From a virus, in IMG/VR virus record IMGVR_UViG_3300030044_000016, positions 39,654 to 103,653 of that record: DNA of 64,000 nucleotides. One strand, given 5' to 3'. Every line of letters begins with the position of its first letter. Positions within the stretch are counted from its first letter, which is position 1. The translations under genes and the position numbers were made by a program. Shown piece by piece: positions 24,790 through 32,623 of the stretch. Below the pieces are notes generated by a model. It saw only the letters and a list, made by a program, of their open reading frames with translations, was not told the origin of the DNA and did not search any database.

Positions 24790-26520
24790 ATGAATAAGAG
24801 AAAAGCTCCCAAATTCAATGCCACACTAGAAGACTTCCGCAAGTTCGTTGGGGAATCCGAAAAGATTGCTCTTTATGAGCAGGGCAAGGAAGATTCCAAG
24901 GCACCAGAAGCACACACTGACCCAGAAGTTAAAGAAGAGCTTCCTGGTGGTGGTGAGACTAAGGGTGGACCAACTGACCCACTTTCTACTCGCGGCGTAG
25001 AGGCTGACGAGAAAGTCGAAGGACAATTCTCCCCCAAGGAAGAGTCTCCTGAGCGCAAAGAAGTTCCTGCTTCCAGCAAGGTTGCTTCCGACGAGCCAGA
25101 GTCTCTTGTTAATCGTCTCCTAAATAGCATCAAGGTTGCTCAGGAAGAGATCGAGAAGGATGAGACCCCAGCTGCTAAGGGCAAGGGCGAATCACTCGAA
25201 GAGGTCGCTAAGGGCGATAAAGATTCCAAAACATCTCGCAAGCTCCCAGAACCCGCTACAGTCACTAAGGCTGATGAGGATGAGAAGAAGCCCGATGCTA
25301 AGAAAGAACTCGAAAAGGATGATCGCGAAGAGAAGGCTGCTTCCGAAGATAAGCTAGATCTTATTGCTACCAAAATTGCTTCCAGCTATCGCAACGTTTC
25401 CGTTGGATATGAGCTTGGACGTTTTCTGTTTTCCACACTCGGACGTAAGGTTGCCGATGACGTAACCCCTCCTACCGTAGACCCTTCTGCCGCTGGTGGA
25501 GCCCCCGCTCCCGACGCTGGTGCTGCTGCCGGCCCTGACGCTGGTGGAGCCCCTGATCCTTCCGCAGCTGGTGGAGATGGTGGTGGAGAAATCCAGGCCA
25601 TCCTTCAGGCTCTTCAGGAACTTGTCCAAGAAGGGCAGGTCACTCCAGAGCAGGCTCAGCAGATTGTTATGGAACTTCAGTCCGCCTCTCAAGGTGGAGC
25701 TGCTCCAGGTGCCTCTGGTGATGCTGCCCCTGGACCAGAACAGGTCCCAGGTAAGGTTGCTGCCGAACTTTTTACTCCCGAGCAGGTCGCTCAGATCGAA
25801 GTTAACATCAATGCTAAGGTCGCCACATGGGTTTCCGAAGGCAAGACTGATGCGGAGATTACTGAGCTTGTCAAGCAGGCTGCTAAGTTTGATGCAGAGA
25901 CTCTATCTTCTAAGAAGAAAGAGGCTTCCATCAATGAATTTATTGGCCGTAAGGTTGCCGCTCTCACAGAACTCGGCTACAGCAAGGAAGATATCGACGC
26001 TTTTGTAAAGAAAGCCACTGAAGAGATCGAGATCAACGAGAAGATCGCTAAGTTAGTTTCTGACAAGGCAGAGCAGCTCAAGGCCGCTGGGTACAACGAA
26101 GAGCAGATTGAGGATTACCTCAAGCAGGCTGCTATCGAAGACGCTAAGGTTCTTGCCAAAGAGAATATCAAATCAGCTATTGTTTCTAAGGTAGCCGCAG
26201 TTCGCGAAGAGAAGATCGCTAATCTTCCTCCAGAAATGCAGCAGATCCTTCAGGCTCTCCAAGAGCTTCTCCAGACTGGACAGATTTCGGAAGAAGAGGC
26301 TACTCAGGTTCTACACGAACTTGGACTAACCGGCGGTGGTGATCAGGGTGGTGCGCCAGATGGTGCAGCTCCTGGTGGAGCCCCAGGTGGAGATGCCCCT
26401 TCTCAAGATGGTCCTCCCGCCCCTCCAGAAAAATCAGAAGGCGCTCCTGCTGAAAAGAAGGAAGAGCCTAAGAAAGAGGAAAAAGAAGAGAAGAAAGAAG
26501 AATCCCCTGACGCAGAGTAA
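24790..26520 (+). CDS. Scaffold-like prohead core protein
   Basis: 576 residues, highly charged and low complexity. Residues 30-200 are acidic/basic and probably disordered. Gly/Ala/Pro spacers flank two related segments, ILQALQELVQEGQ (near 270) and ILQALQELLQTGQ (near 487). Between them are three degenerate helical repeats of about 45 residues of the type KVAALTELGYSKEDIDAFVK. The end is Lys/Glu rich. Position between protease and capsid gene and the composition fit a prohead scaffold; sequence identity to a known scaffold is not claimed. Confidence 0.65.
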   Translation: MNKRKAPKFNATLEDFRKFVGESEKIALYEQGKEDSKAPEAHTDPEVKEELPGGGETKGGPTDPLSTRGVEADEKVEGQFSPKEESPERKEVPASSKVASDEPESLVNRLLNSIKVAQEEIEKDETPAAKGKGESLEEVAKGDKDSKTSRKLPEPATVTKADEDEKKPDAKKELEKDDREEKAASEDKLDLIATKIASSYRNVSVGYELGRFLFSTLGRKVADDVTPPTVDPSAAGGAPAPDAGAAAGPDAGGAPDPSAAGGDGGGEIQAILQALQELVQEGQVTPEQAQQIVMELQSASQGGAAPGASGDAAPGPEQVPGKVAAELFTPEQVAQIEVNINAKVATWVSEGKTDAEITELVKQAAKFDAETLSSKKKEASINEFIGRKVAALTELGYSKEDIDAFVKKATEEIEINEKIAKLVSDKAEQLKAAGYNEEQIEDYLKQAAIEDAKVLAKENIKSAIVSKVAAVREEKIANLPPEMQQILQALQELLQTGQISEEEATQVLHELGLTGGGDQGGAPDGAAPGGAPGGDAPSQDGPPAPPEKSEGAPAEKKEEPKKEEKEEKKEESPDAE

Positions 26521-26522
26521 TC

Positions 26523-26921
26523 ATGAATAACACTATTGTTAAACAAATCATCGAAGATGCAGCGAAACTCGCAGAGCAATCGGTCTCGGCTTTTGAAGCC
26601 CAGAAGACCCTCCATGATATTCAGCCACGCTACAAAGAGGCCTCCCTCAAGCTCGAAAAGCTTGAGAAGACCGCTAAAGAGCGTGAAGAGGAATTCCGCA
26701 CCAACGTCAATAAGGTCGCGAACACTCTCGTTACTCGTGGGATTCTTGAAGACTCTAACAAGGTGGCTTTCGTAAAAACGCTCGTCGAAGATCCTTCTGA
26801 AATTTTTAATGTACTAGATAAGCTAGCTGGAGAACTTAAAGCTGATAGCTTCGGTTCCGCTGGTGACGTTCCTTCCACAGCAAATCTCGATCCGTTCGAG
26901 AGACTTGCGATGGAAGGCTAA
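26523..26921 (+). CDS. Small helical coiled-coil protein of the head module
   Basis: 132 residues, nearly all helical, with a coiled coil around 30-65 (EASLKLEKLEKTAKEREEEF) and a C-terminal DPFERLAMEG. It starts two bases after the scaffold-like gene. It could be a second scaffold part or capsid-assembly chaperone. No family recognised. Confidence 0.65.
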   Translation: MNNTIVKQIIEDAAKLAEQSVSAFEAQKTLHDIQPRYKEASLKLEKLEKTAKEREEEFRTNVNKVANTLVTRGILEDSNKVAFVKTLVEDPSEIFNVLDKLAGELKADSFGSAGDVPSTANLDPFERLAMEG

Positions 26922-27069
26922 AATAAATGTTGCAAAAAATAAGGATTTAACGCAATATATATTCAACGTCAATTCTAAGTAATACTTAGGTTGATCTCAT
27001 CAAGCTCTCGAGATGATTCTGCTAAGCGGAATGTAGTAGGAGCAAATCCAAAACAAGGAAAAAAATACA
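26922..27069 (+). promoter_or_regulatory. Leader region before the decoration and capsid genes
   Basis: This 148-base gap is one of the longest in the head module. It is AT-rich with TTGCAA near 26930 and TATATATT near 26954, about 20 bases apart, wider than a standard bacterial promoter. The repeat CTAAGTAATACTTAG (26975-26989) forms a short inverted repeat. A strong promoter for capsid expression is plausible here, but the elements are not conclusive. Confidence 0.35.
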
Positions 27070-27543
27070 ATGTCTCTACAAGTCAATGTCAACATTACAA
27101 AGGGCTGGCCCAGTCCGTTTATTGTTGAAAAGAGTCTTCCCGCCGGTTCCGGCGTGACGCTCTCACAGGGACTCATTGCTACCGTGTCCACCGCAGGTGT
27201 ATGGCAGCTCGGAGTTACCTCAGTGGACCAGATCCCTTTTGTGATCATGGTCGACGCTACGGATCCTTCCACTAACCGTGGATCGGACAACCCTACGTCA
27301 TATGTCCAGGTTGGTTATGGTGCTATTCACGGTATCGCTTTCAGCAATGCGCTTGAGATCGAAACTGCTGTTTACACAGCCGCCTCCTACAACATCGGCG
27401 ATCCGGTTTCGGCTCCCGCTGGTACCATCAAGAAAGCTGCTTCTGGCGAAGTGATTATCGGCACCGTTTCGGTTGCCCCTTATTCCCTCGGTACGAAGAC
27501 TTATCTTACCTACATTCCTTCCACTAGCCATCGCATCAGCTAA
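27070..27543 (+). CDS. Probable capsid decoration or stabilising protein
   Basis: 157 residues, beta-rich, without helices or charges in long runs. Segments such as LPAGSGVTLSQGLIATVSTAG and YNIGDPVSAPAGTIKKAASGE look like the small beta-barrel or tulip folds of phage head-decoration proteins, which sit just upstream of the capsid gene in many phages. Spacing to the capsid gene is 25 bases. The role is inferred from fold impression and position. Confidence 0.55.
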   Translation: MSLQVNVNITKGWPSPFIVEKSLPAGSGVTLSQGLIATVSTAGVWQLGVTSVDQIPFVIMVDATDPSTNRGSDNPTSYVQVGYGAIHGIAFSNALEIETAVYTAASYNIGDPVSAPAGTIKKAASGEVIIGTVSVAPYSLGTKTYLTYIPSTSHRIS

Positions 27544-27568
27544 TAGCTAAACACAGGAAAATAATTTT

Positions 27569-28600
27569 ATGAATAAAGATATTCCCGCAAAATTGATCAA
27601 CGACAAGTTCATGGAGAAGATTGCCTCTGGTAATCTTGATAAGGCCGCTGAGGTCGCCACGGACTATACTCGTCTGACTCTTCGCGAAGAGGGACTGCTC
27701 CGCAAGATCCTTCCCCCTCAGACAATCACCACTGCCGAGCTCGACAAACAGCTCGACACTGAAGAGCCTGTCAAGATCGTCGACAAGGAAGTTGGCCAGC
27801 CACTGTCCATGACAGTTGGTTTTGCTACACTTCCTAAGAACCGCATCATGAAGGGTGACCGCTATCGCGTTGACTTTGCTCGCATTGTGAGTCCAAGTTT
27901 CTTCCAGGACGCTCGCCGTCTTGAAGGTTACGACTACGACATCCGCAATGTGTTCAAGGAGAATGCAGTCAAGGATCACATGACAGCTGAGGACGTTCCG
28001 TTCTTCCAGTCGGTCAATGCTATCGTCCTTCCTTCTGCTGCCCCTACTGGCGGAACTTTCGCTGCACCTACTGGTGGATCGAACGTCAGCCCAGTAACCG
28101 GCAAGGTACAGTTCTATGACTTCACAAATGTTTGGGGCAACCCGAACGGTGCTACTGATGGGTTTACCCGCAGCAACATCGTTGACTTCCTGAAGATCAT
28201 GAGCACAGGCTTCACCCCTGGTGGTGGAACACTTGGTCAGTACAGTACTCCTATTCGCCTCAATCCCGATCTGATCGTGATGAACGTGAATACAGGACGC
28301 GAGTACCTCAAGTTCCAACACTCCAACATCGGTGATCTCTCCGAAGAGCTGTTCAAGAACGGTCTCACGGAAACGACCCTGTTGGGACAGAAGCACTTGT
28401 TCACCATCAAGGATGACATCATCAAGGACGGTGAGGTTTACGCCTTCGCAGCTCCCCAGTTCCTGGGCAAGTTCTATGAGCTTGAGCAGCCTACGATGTT
28501 CGTGGATCGCAGAGCGTTCATGCTTGAGTGGTTCTTGTATTCCAGTATTGGTGCAAGCCTCGGTAACTGCTTTGGCGTCTCGAAAGCTAAATTCTGGTAA
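27569..28600 (+). CDS. Major capsid protein
   Basis: 343 residues. It is positioned after protease, scaffold-like and decoration-like genes and is followed by a strong terminator, as expected for a heavily expressed capsid gene. The chain has the alternating helix/sheet pattern of HK97-fold capsids, with a long helix after NIVDFLKIM, an IRLNPDLIVMN strand and an acidic N-terminal region (about 1-65) that may be a cleaved delta domain or T4-type propeptide. Codon use is GC-richer and more even than in neighbours, consistent with high expression. Confidence 0.8.
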   Translation: MNKDIPAKLINDKFMEKIASGNLDKAAEVATDYTRLTLREEGLLRKILPPQTITTAELDKQLDTEEPVKIVDKEVGQPLSMTVGFATLPKNRIMKGDRYRVDFARIVSPSFFQDARRLEGYDYDIRNVFKENAVKDHMTAEDVPFFQSVNAIVLPSAAPTGGTFAAPTGGSNVSPVTGKVQFYDFTNVWGNPNGATDGFTRSNIVDFLKIMSTGFTPGGGTLGQYSTPIRLNPDLIVMNVNTGREYLKFQHSNIGDLSEELFKNGLTETTLLGQKHLFTIKDDIIKDGEVYAFAAPQFLGKFYELEQPTMFVDRRAFMLEWFLYSSIGASLGNCFGVSKAKFW

Positions 28601-28620
28601 TACAGAATAGAAAGTTCACA

Positions 28621-28653
28621 GGCCCAGCAAGAAATTGCTGGGCCTTTTCTTTT
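28621..28653 (+). terminator. Rho-independent terminator after the capsid gene
   Basis: Perfect 10-bp stem GGCCCAGCAA / TTGCTGGGCC (28621-28630 and 28635-28644) with loop GAAA, followed by TTTTCTTTT. It separates the capsid gene from downstream genes. Confidence 0.95.
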
Positions 28654-28661
28654 GTAGTTAT

Positions 28662-28721
28662 ATTGTTAACAACAATTCATGTTCATGTTTTTCCTAAAAA
28701 TATCTTAAAATATTTTTTTAG
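28662..28721. promoter_or_regulatory. Palindromes in the post-capsid gap
   Basis: The region contains ATTGTT-AAC-AACAAT (28662-28676) and an AT-rich inverted repeat CTAAAAATAT with ATATTTTTTTAG (28694-28721). Such palindromes could bind a regulator or mark a new promoter; TACAAT near 28751 is a possible -10 box for the gene at 28764. No direct proof. Confidence 0.3.
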
Positions 28722-28763
28722 AAAGAGATGCACTAGAGACAACTGACATGCTACAATTAACCC

Positions 28764-29024
28764 ATGGCTCTCTACAACAAAAAGGGTTCAGAGGTACAGG
28801 CTTCTCTCTGGAGTCAGGACAAACCACACCCCCATGTCAAGAACCTGAAGTCTACACAGGGTCCTGACCCCATTTGTAGATTCTGCAAAAACAAAAACAG
28901 TACACATGGGATCATTCAGAGCAACGGCAATCTATTTAAGGTTTGCCCTGGTGATTACATCCTAGAAGCATCTGGTCAGTACTACCCAATGAGCCCAGAC
29001 GTATTCAAATCAAACTTCCATTAA
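28764..29024 (+). CDS. Small zinc-finger-like protein
   Basis: 86 residues. A motif ICRFCKN followed later by KVCPGDY provides three Cys, and His residues nearby could complete a zinc site. The rest is polar. It is the first gene after the capsid terminator and its stop overlaps the next start (TAATGG). No family recognised. Confidence 0.65.
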   Translation: MALYNKKGSEVQASLWSQDKPHPHVKNLKSTQGPDPICRFCKNKNSTHGIIQSNGNLFKVCPGDYILEASGQYYPMSPDVFKSNFH

Positions 29025-29188
29025 TGGACAACTCTCTTACCTTGAACGCAAACAGTATAGTTCCTGGAAGTTTCAACGACGACGATCACCACATACATCC
29101 CGTCCCAGAGGCTCCGGCGCTGTATGCTATTGTTATTTTACTAATATTCTTTATTGCGAGTAGAATCTTTGATAGATTTAAGCGATGA
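29023..29188 (+). CDS. 54-residue protein with PEP-CTERM-like tail
   Basis: ATG 29023 overlaps the previous stop, and TGA 29186-29188 overlaps the next ATG, so it is tightly coupled on both sides. The N-terminal 30 residues are polar (DDDHHIHP). They are followed by PVPEAPALYAIVILLIFFIA, a Pro-Glu motif leading into one transmembrane segment, then SRIFDRFKR, a basic end. That order matches PEP-CTERM sorting tails found in some Gram-negative bacteria. It could instead be a plain C-terminal membrane anchor. Confidence 0.6.
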
Positions 29189-29520
29189 ACAAGTACGCCA
29201 ATCAATACTTCGATAATTTAGACAAGCAGGCATCCTGGAACATAAATGGTGGCCTACAAAATGATACAATCCCAAGTTCTGCAATAGTTGCTGGGTCTAT
29301 GGGAGCTTTGGGTGCAAAGGGGTTGATGGCAGGAGGAACTATTGGTGCTCTTAGCGGAGCAATAGACCCAGGTGTTGATGAGCAGGGCCATCAAAAGAGC
29401 CGCATTAAAGAGGCTCTCAAGAGGATGCTTGCTGGTGGAGCTGTTGGACTTGGAGTCGGAGCTGCTGCAGGAATCCCTGTTGGAGCAATTACCGCTGCTT
29501 CTATTCCCAAATACACTTAA
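29185..29520 (+). CDS. Gly-zipper protein with MNKYA tag (paralogue 1)
   Basis: 111 residues. It starts MNKYANQYFDNLDKQ, the shared tag, and then has a Gly/Ala membrane-type segment, a conserved charged block (GHQKSRIKEALKRMLAGG) and a second Gly/Ala segment. The next gene has the same layout and nearly the same block, so the two are tandem duplicates. Likely an internal or ejected virion protein; role inferred. Confidence 0.7.
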   Translation: MNKYANQYFDNLDKQASWNINGGLQNDTIPSSAIVAGSMGALGAKGLMAGGTIGALSGAIDPGVDEQGHQKSRIKEALKRMLAGGAVGLGVGAAAGIPVGAITAASIPKYT

Positions 29521-29523
29521 TTC

Positions 29524-30018
29524 ATGAATAAATACGCCAATCAATACTTTGACCAGGTCTCCAAATCCCTTGGTGGAATTGCAGACCAGACTGCCACAGC
29601 TGTTAAGAACTATCATCCTTTTGATACTACTCAGGCCCTCACTGAAGGTGCTCCTGCTCTTGGAGCAATTGGTGCCGGCATCGGTGGAATTGCTGGAGCA
29701 GTAAAGGAACCTGGATACGATTCTCACGGTCACAAGAAGAGCCGAGTGAGTGAAGCCATCAAAGGTATGCTTGCCGGTGGTGGGATTGGCGTCGGTGCTG
29801 CTCTTGCTGCTCCTACCATTGCTCAGGGTGTTACATCACTTCAGGGAAATGCCAGAGATGCCGCTATCGGTGCTGGCACTCCAGAAGGTGGACTTCTCGA
29901 GAGCTTGATGAAGCCAGTCAAACATACAGCCAATGCTGCAGTTACTGCTGGAGACAAAGCAATGCTTCCATCAGTTTCAGTCGCAGATCTCTTGAGCAGA
30001 ATTTCAAACAAACAATAA
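29524..30018 (+). CDS. Gly-zipper protein with MNKYA tag (paralogue 2)
   Basis: 164 residues, beginning MNKYANQYFDQVSKSLGG. It repeats the layout of its upstream neighbour: Gly/Ala segment GAIGAGIGGIAGA, block GHKKSRVSEAIKGMLAGG, Gly/Ala segment, plus an extra C-terminal tail of about 60 residues. Only three bases separate it from the previous gene. Likely an internal or ejected virion protein. Confidence 0.7.
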   Translation: MNKYANQYFDQVSKSLGGIADQTATAVKNYHPFDTTQALTEGAPALGAIGAGIGGIAGAVKEPGYDSHGHKKSRVSEAIKGMLAGGGIGVGAALAAPTIAQGVTSLQGNARDAAIGAGTPEGGLLESLMKPVKHTANAAVTAGDKAMLPSVSVADLLSRISNKQ

Positions 30019-30020
30019 TT

Positions 30021-30695
30021 ATGAATAAATACGCAAAACTATATTTAACAGAAATACACAAGGAAGCTGCTGGTGGGCTACATATGCTAGAGGAACTACG
30101 AGGTCTTTTATCAAAAGGAAGACCTTTCGAGAGTGGAATAATTGGTCATAGTCCTGATGTAATTTCTAATGTAATAGGTGATATGATTGGAAGGTCTAGG
30201 AATGCTGCTGCGAATCAATTAAGGCAGATAAAAAATTTTGGTCCAGATATTGTAAGAAAAGGTTTTGCAGCTCCGACAGGGCAGGCGGTGTTTGAGTCGA
30301 ACGAGTTTGGTAGGCTCACAGGGAGAAGACCTGAGGAGCAATCTCTAATGGATCACATTGTCAAAAATAGTCCATACATGAAGACCTTGCCTCTTAATGA
30401 GCAAATTACGCAAGGGTCAAGTCTTGCGGAGGCGGCAGGACTAGAGGGGGAAATGATGGAGCATCATGGGTATAAACTAAACCCATCTATTTACGGGGAA
30501 GACAACTCCATTAAGATAAATGATCTTTTGGGAAAACTTACTAGGTCAAGTACTGACATAAAGATACCTGGGGTCTCTCCCCAGCCACAATCTGGGGTAG
30601 ATGCATCTAGACTGTGGCTAAAAGATAGATTGGACGCTGGTCAACATGGTAGAGATATTACTAGTGGATTTTTAGCGAGCAAGCTTCAGGGCTAA
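30021..30695 (+). CDS. Unknown virion-type protein with MNKYA tag
   Basis: 224 residues, starting MNKYAKLYLTEIHKEAAGG; LTE fits a T4-type prohead protease site. The first 26 bases are identical to those of the gene at 16377 although the rest of the two proteins differ. The body is helical and polar with no enzyme motif. Placed between the Gly-zipper genes and the neck genes. Confidence 0.7.
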   Translation: MNKYAKLYLTEIHKEAAGGLHMLEELRGLLSKGRPFESGIIGHSPDVISNVIGDMIGRSRNAAANQLRQIKNFGPDIVRKGFAAPTGQAVFESNEFGRLTGRRPEEQSLMDHIVKNSPYMKTLPLNEQITQGSSLAEAAGLEGEMMEHHGYKLNPSIYGEDNSIKINDLLGKLTRSSTDIKIPGVSPQPQSGVDASRLWLKDRLDAGQHGRDITSGFLASKLQG

Positions 30696-30698
30696 AAC

Positions 30699-31148
30699 AT
30701 GATACAGCAACTCGTAACCCCTGCAGATGTCCGATTCTTTCTTATGGATCGGTCCGCAGCGGAAAATTTTCTATTGGACTCTGTAGAGTTCGAGGATAAG
30801 GACATCGAACAAGCGATGATCCTGGTTACTGATACATATAATTCTACTCTACCTTTTGTAGACACCTATACTGTCGAAGACTTCCCGTACCGGTACGAGA
30901 TGCTTGTGGGTGCCTCTGGATATCTCATGAGATCCAAGGCAATTAATTACTCAAGAAATCGACTAGACTTCTCTACCAAGGACGGAGCAACAATTCAGGA
31001 CAAAGGTAAGACCCAGGAGTACCTGTCTATTGCCAATCAATTAGTCCAAGAATTTAATAAGCGCATTGTAGACATCAAGAGGATGAAGAATGCAGAATTG
31101 TGTTATGGATCTATTGCGGGACCATACAGATATATACGTCCGTTCTAA
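30699..31148 (+). CDS. Probable head-tail connector protein
   Basis: 149 residues. The helical N-terminus (TPADVRFFLMDRSAAENFLLD), the FEDKDIEQAMILVTDTYN segment and the final helix resemble small head-completion adaptors that bind the portal and carry helical bundles. It opens the three-gene run before the sheath gene, where such adaptors normally sit. Assignment rests on context and helix pattern. Confidence 0.5.
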   Translation: MIQQLVTPADVRFFLMDRSAAENFLLDSVEFEDKDIEQAMILVTDTYNSTLPFVDTYTVEDFPYRYEMLVGASGYLMRSKAINYSRNRLDFSTKDGATIQDKGKTQEYLSIANQLVQEFNKRIVDIKRMKNAELCYGSIAGPYRYIRPF

Positions 31149-31925
31149 ATGGCTTTCAAGTTTACAAGATTATCGATATACCCATCACTCCTAGACAGTA
31201 AGTACCACGTTGAGTGGGATGGTCAAGGCATGGGTAATTTCTCGTTTACTGTAGAGTTGTCTCCTACTGATTCTGGTCCGTGGGTTAAAGCTGCTGACGT
31301 ATTTGGCGACAATGAAATAACAATTACCAAGCCAGATAGGATTCTGTCTAATATAGACGCTCTTTGGTTTAGGGTAATCGCAAAGGAGAATGGGGTACAG
31401 GTAGCTGTGTCCTCTCCAGACAATGCCGCCGGAGAACCTACTCGTCCTGACTACCTTAGATACAGGGAGATGCTCCGCAGGTGGAATCTTGAGCTAAAGA
31501 AATTCAACGGTGCTACAGGTACACTTCTTAGGCTAAAGACCTTTGGAGAGCCTGCAAGCAATGTCCATCCGATTCTTGGACAGCCAATTGGTACTGAAGA
31601 CAAGGATGGGCTTGGACAGAAGTTCAAAGGTGGTTATTGGCCACCAATTGACATGTTTGTCGCCTATGAGTATGTACCCCCAGGTGGAACGTCAAAGATC
31701 CCAGTGGAAGAGCAAGGGCTAGTAGAGCAGGCAGACAGCGCCTTCTTGGCAATGCCATATCCAACTATAAAGCCTCAGGATATCTGGATTAGCAAAGACG
31801 CAAATGCTCGCTACAAAGTTGCTCAAGTAGATCAGATTGAATTTCGCGGGCTTAAGGTTAAGCAGTCAGTTAAAATTACAAGGTTGCCTGTTACAGATCC
31901 TGCATTTAAGATACCTCTACGATGA
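31149..31925 (+). CDS. Probable neck or tail-completion protein with FN3-like N-terminus
   Basis: 258 residues. Residues 1-95 have an immunoglobulin/fibronectin-like strand pattern (KYHVEWDGQGMGNFSFTVELS, LWFRVIAKENG). A helical segment (RYREMLRRWNLELKKFNG) and a beta-rich C-terminus follow. It begins directly at the previous stop and overlaps the next start by four bases, in the neck region. Exact role not recognised. Confidence 0.5.
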   Translation: MAFKFTRLSIYPSLLDSKYHVEWDGQGMGNFSFTVELSPTDSGPWVKAADVFGDNEITITKPDRILSNIDALWFRVIAKENGVQVAVSSPDNAAGEPTRPDYLRYREMLRRWNLELKKFNGATGTLLRLKTFGEPASNVHPILGQPIGTEDKDGLGQKFKGGYWPPIDMFVAYEYVPPGGTSKIPVEEQGLVEQADSAFLAMPYPTIKPQDIWISKDANARYKVAQVDQIEFRGLKVKQSVKITRLPVTDPAFKIPLR

Positions 31926-32599
31926 GTGAACAAATCAAGAGTTTAACCGGCGCTACCTTGTACCCAGTTAGAGCAGAAGATGGGTGCTACCTAAAGACAC
32001 CTATTTATGTACTGTCTGTATTTGTCGCATCACTACGTCAGTACTTTGGATCTACAAATAGAATTTCTTCTGGAGCCTCTAATTACCTTTGGAATCCAGA
32101 CCAAGCTGTGTCCAATGTTTGGATCAGTGAGACATATAATGCAGACAGAGCAGTAGTTGGCAAAAGGCCATCTATTCTAGTTAGCATTGATCAGGCTCAA
32201 TACCCACAGGATGCTATTAATGACTTTTTTGGATTTGATCCGAATACTGGATTGGTATCAATGTTCAACATGAATCACTCTGTTGTACAATTTAGATGTA
32301 TTGCCGAGAGCATGCTTGCTAGCATGGAACTTGCAACAGAACTTAGGTACTTTGTCTCTGGGTTCAGAAACCAAATAGAAAGGGCTTTTTCTCTAGATAG
32401 AGTTAGGGCTGTAAGCACTGGGAAAACCCAAAGAATAGAAGAATATAAGGAGTATTGGACAACAGATTTTGCTTGCGAGGTCAAATATCAAGAGCACTGG
32501 GGAATAACAACAGAAAGCCTTAGGGTTAAATCGGTATTTACTAATCTAAAAATAAGCGAAACAGCAAAAAACATCTTGCCACAACAGGCACTTACCTGA
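31922..32599 (+). CDS. Probable tail terminator / sheath-completion protein
   Basis: 225 residues, alpha/beta, ending just before the sheath gene. The repeated strand-helix layout (RPSILVSIDQAQYP, VQFRCIAESMLASMELATELRYF) fits a tail terminator of the gp15/gpU kind, which caps the tail tube. The call rests mainly on gene order. Confidence 0.45.
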   Translation: MSEQIKSLTGATLYPVRAEDGCYLKTPIYVLSVFVASLRQYFGSTNRISSGASNYLWNPDQAVSNVWISETYNADRAVVGKRPSILVSIDQAQYPQDAINDFFGFDPNTGLVSMFNMNHSVVQFRCIAESMLASMELATELRYFVSGFRNQIERAFSLDRVRAVSTGKTQRIEEYKEYWTTDFACEVKYQEHWGITTESLRVKSVFTNLKISETAKNILPQQALT

Positions 32600-32623
32600 T
32601 CTAATAGTAATTAAATAAATCCC

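Noticed and set aside
27536-28396. 286-residue minus-strand open frame
   Set aside because: It lies entirely opposite the capsid gene and its protein has no recognisable pattern; the capsid gene's even codon use explains the lack of stops.
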